A stretch of DNA of 64,000 nucleotides from Rodentibacter trehalosifermentans (GTDB lineage: Bacteria; Pseudomonadota; Gammaproteobacteria; Enterobacterales; Pasteurellaceae), in assembly GCF_002000545.1 (NCBI RefSeq), contig NZ_MLHL01000015.1:121878-185877 (forward strand), given 5' to 3'. The notes under the pieces were generated by a model. It ran no database searches. It saw nothing but the letters and a program-made list of their open reading frames with translations, and had not been told where the DNA came from. Every line of letters starts with the position of its first letter. Position 1 is the first letter of the stretch. Position numbers and translations under genes: made by a program. Of the stretch, positions 61,793 through 64,000 are shown piece after piece.

Positions 61793-62686
61793 ATGTATAA
61801 ACGTTTGCCCCCTTTGAATTCACTGAAGTCTTTTGAATCCGCAGCACGACATTTAAGTTTCACAAAAGCGGCAGATGAGCTTTTTGTGACCCAGGCTGCG
61901 GTGAGTCATCAAATAAAACTGCTGGAAGATTTTTTAGGCGTTGAATTATTTAAACGTAAAAATCGGGCTTTAGAATTGACAGAGTTTGGTCAGGCCTATT
62001 TTGTCGATATTAATAAAATTCTGCGTAAATTGAATGAAGCAACGGAAAAATTATTAATCTTAAAAAACGATCCTCACCTGAGTATCGGTGTGCCTCAAAC
62101 CTTTGGTATTCAATGGCTTGTGCCGCATCTTAGCGAGTTTAACCGTCTCCATCCTGAAATTGAAGTACGCTTAAAAGGGGTTGATCAAGATGAAGGATTA
62201 TTAAATAAAGAAATTGATCTTGCGATTTATTATGGTAAAGGGAACTGGCAAAATTTGCAGGTAGATCGTTTGGGTAAAGAAAATTTGTTGATTTTGGCTT
62301 CGCCGGAATTATTGGCTAAAAATCCCATTCATTCCAAAGAAGAGTTGAAAAATCATACCTTAATTCATACCCATACACGTGATAATTGGCGTGCAATGGC
62401 GGATTATTTGGCACTTGATGAACTTAATATCCAACAGGGACCGTTATTCAGTCATACATTTATGGCATTACAAGCAGCAATTCATGGGCAAGGCATTGTA
62501 TTAGCAAATCGGTTGCTTGCCTTGCAAGAAATTGAGCATGGTTTACTTAAGGTTGTATTGCCAACAGATTTTCCCGATCCAAAATCCTTTTATGTGGTGA
62601 ATCATCTTGATCGTCTTGATGACGAACAAACCCAAGCCTTTCGCCATTGGATAATTAACACAATAAAAAATGAAGAAGATGAATAA
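61793..62686 (+). CDS. gcvA: LysR-type regulator GcvA
   Basis: Transcription regulator of the glycine cleavage system and activator of gcvB. 297 aa. The winged helix at the N-terminus ([39 protein letters not shown]) and the ligand domain ([32 protein letters not shown]) match GcvA. The ATG at 61793 is chosen over an upstream TTG; TTGGG is a weak ribosome site. Its end overlaps rlmM. Confidence 0.93.
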   Translation: MYKRLPPLNSLKSFESAARHLSFTKAADELFVTQAAVSHQIKLLEDFLGVELFKRKNRALELTEFGQAYFVDINKILRKLNEATEKLLILKNDPHLSIGVPQTFGIQWLVPHLSEFNRLHPEIEVRLKGVDQDEGLLNKEIDLAIYYGKGNWQNLQVDRLGKENLLILASPELLAKNPIHSKEELKNHTLIHTHTRDNWRAMADYLALDELNIQQGPLFSHTFMALQAAIHGQGIVLANRLLALQEIEHGLLKVVLPTDFPDPKSFYVVNHLDRLDDEQTQAFRHWIINTIKNEEDE

Positions 62687-63764
62687 ACTTGCATTATATT
62701 GCCGTTCAGGTTTTGAGAAAGAAGTGGCGGCAGAAATAACCGAGCACGCCGCAGATTTGGGCATATTTGGTTTTGCCCGAGTACAAGAACAGTCCGGTTA
62801 CGTTATTTTTGAATGTTATCAGCCCAATGAAGCAGACCGTTTAGCGCGTGAAGTGCCTTTTAATCGGCTCATTTTTGCCCGCCAAATGTTGGTGGTAGCC
62901 GATTTATTGGAAAACCTTGATCCCACAGATCGCATTAGTCCGATTGTGGCAACATTTGAGAAAATATCGGAACAGATCAATCTTCGTTTATCTACAGAGT
63001 TATTTGTAGAAACGGCGGATACGAATGAATCAAAAGAACTTTCTACGTTCTGTCGAAAATTTACCGTGCCATTGCGTCAAGCCTTGAAAAAGAAAGGTTG
63101 GCTAACGGCAAACGCCAAAAAGAGCGGTCTGTTTTTGCATTGTTTTTTTGTGAAACCCAATTGTTGCTATGTGGGTTATTCCTATATCAACAACCATTCC
63201 GATCACTTTATGGGGATTCCCCGTTTGAAGTTCCCTTCTGATGCACCAAGTCGCTCTACCTTAAAATTAGAAGAAGCGATTTTGACATTTATTCCGAGGA
63301 AAGAAGAATCGAAGCGTTTAAATGAAAATATGATTGCTGTTGATCTTGGGGCTTGTCCGGGCGGTTGGAGTTATCAATTAGTCAAACGAGGTTTATTTGT
63401 CTATGCGGTGGATCATGGAAAAATGGCGGAGAGTTTGCATGAAACTGGACGAATCGAGCATTGCGCCGAAGATGGATTTAAATTTCAACCTCCAAAACGC
63501 AAAAAAGTGGATTGGTTAGTGTGTGATATGGTGGAACAGCCCGGCCGTATTACGAATTTAATTGCTAAATGGTTGGTGAACGGCTGGTGTCGTGAAACGA
63601 TTTTTAATTTAAAATTACCTATGAAAAAACGCTATCAAGAAGTGAGGCAATGCCTAGAAAACCTTACAGAAATGTTGAATAAACAACATTTCACCTTTGA
63701 GATTTGGGCAAAACACCTCTACCACGATAGAGAAGAAATTACCGTTCACATTGTGCTCAAATAA
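62679..63764 (+). CDS. rlmM: 23S rRNA 2'-O-ribose C2498 methyltransferase RlmM
   Basis: SAM-dependent enzyme acting on 23S rRNA C2498, 361 aa from this start. N-terminal THUMP-like domain with [16 protein letters not shown] and [20 protein letters not shown]; catalytic domain with [32 protein letters not shown] and [14 protein letters not shown]. The Met at 62679 matches the family start MNKxxLxCR; a Met at 62670 is in frame three codons earlier. It overlaps the gcvA end, so translation is coupled. ygdD is not between them as in E. coli. Confidence 0.95.
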   Translation: MNKLALYCRSGFEKEVAAEITEHAADLGIFGFARVQEQSGYVIFECYQPNEADRLAREVPFNRLIFARQMLVVADLLENLDPTDRISPIVATFEKISEQINLRLSTELFVETADTNESKELSTFCRKFTVPLRQALKKKGWLTANAKKSGLFLHCFFVKPNCCYVGYSYINNHSDHFMGIPRLKFPSDAPSRSTLKLEEAILTFIPRKEESKRLNENMIAVDLGACPGGWSYQLVKRGLFVYAVDHGKMAESLHETGRIEHCAEDGFKFQPPKRKKVDWLVCDMVEQPGRITNLIAKWLVNGWCRETIFNLKLPMKKRYQEVRQCLENLTEMLNKQHFTFEIWAKHLYHDREEITVHIVLK

Positions 63765-63766
63765 GA

Positions 63767-63803
63767 AAAAGCCTTTTTCCTCAATATAGGAAAAGGGCTT
63801 TAG
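63767..63803 (+). terminator. Terminator after rlmM
   Basis: AAAGCCTTTTTCCT pairs with AGGAAAAGGGCTTT with one mismatch or bulge; the T-run after the stem is short. Confidence 0.65.
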
Positions 63804-63933
63804 TGAAAGAGAGAAGAAACCGCAGAGACATTCTCAAAATCCCCTCTATTTTTATATGATTGTTATTGTTAAAACTTGAGTTTTTGGTTTTATTTAAGTA
63901 TTTTATCTCCAATATTAATCTGAACATTTATCT

Positions 63934-64000
63934 ATGAAGCCCTCTTTTTCTTTTTTAGCGCTAAGCAGCCTTTTTCTTTTCCCCTCTTTTGTTCAAGCCG
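63934..64000 (+). CDS. Start of an exported protein (3' end outside window)
   Basis: An ATG at 63934 opens MKPSFSFLALSSLFLFPSFVQA, shown here as its full 22 codons' region in two parts: a short basic start and a hydrophobic core with an AxA-like end (FVQA). This is a signal peptide and the frame is open to the window edge. The family cannot be told; no clear ribosome site is visible. Confidence 0.55.
   Translation, partial: MKPSFSFLALSSLFLFPSFVQA

Overview
The window is chromosomal DNA of a gamma-proteobacterium of the family Pasteurellaceae. The clearest sign is the 9-mer AAGTGCGGT or its complement ACCGCACTT. This is the Haemophilus influenzae-type DNA uptake signal sequence (USS). I count about 45 exact copies by eye, many as inverted pairs that act as terminators between genes. 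Gene order in several blocks follows H. influenzae and E. coli: tsaE-amiB, orn/rsgA, ptsHI-crr, pbpG/rlmN-pilW-rodZ-ispG-hisS-yfgM, ccmABCDEFGHI, yoaA-tsaB-slp-fadD-rnd, yfbV/ackA-pta, cvpA-purF and gcvB/gcvA-rlmM. An intact icd-acnB-gltA cluster, absent from H. influenzae, plus a full-length lacZ, points to a relative such as Aggregatibacter, Pasteurella or a lactose-positive Haemophilus. The species is inference only.

Layout. 1-4 kb: amiB (cut by the window edge), tsaE, twin tRNA-Gly(GCC) genes, orn and rsgA. 4-8.5 kb: a TAXI-type TRAP transporter operon (binding protein, fused 4TM/12TM permease, UspA protein) behind a perfect FNR-type box. 8.6-15.7 kb: sugar metabolism (ptsH, ptsI, crr, manA, and lacZ with a perfect CRP site inside a hairpin). 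15.8-25 kb: icd-acnB-gltA, grxA/rimK, a secreted protein and fumC. 25-31.4 kb: holC and valS, with accessory DNA on both sides of valS. That DNA holds a lipoprotein, a zeta-type kinase with a small overlapping partner, a frameshifted membrane coiled-coil gene, and a stand-alone SRA/ScoMcrA-like domain protein behind a pentanucleotide repeat. 31.4-39.5 kb: the pbpG/rlmN/rodZ/ispG/hisS/yfgM block, a small methyltransferase and sodA. 39.8-46.7 kb: the whole cytochrome c maturation operon. 46.8-54 kb: an unknown secreted protein and lipoprotein pair, then yoaA-tsaB-slp-fadD-rnd. 54-64 kb: ackA-pta, yfbV, cvpA-purF under a PurR box, ilvE, the sRNA GcvB next to gcvA, rlmM, and the start of an exported protein.

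How it fits together. Respiration and fermentation genes dominate: ccm, the TCA oxidative branch, fumC, sodA and ackA-pta. Several carry recognisable FNR- or CRP-type sites. Sugar uptake (PTS) and lacZ fit CRP control. A repeated architectural theme is an inverted repeat with a T-run between genes of one operon (binding protein/permease, ptsH/ptsI, ptsI/crr, ackA/pta, fadD/rnd), which suggests graded expression by partial termination. The most novel material is around valS: the zeta-kinase module, the frameshifted membrane coiled coil, and the repeat-preceded lone SRA-like protein. GcvB was found from sequence and a possible GcvB site lies in the neighbouring ilvE leader. No CRISPR array, insertion sequence, prophage or rRNA gene was seen.
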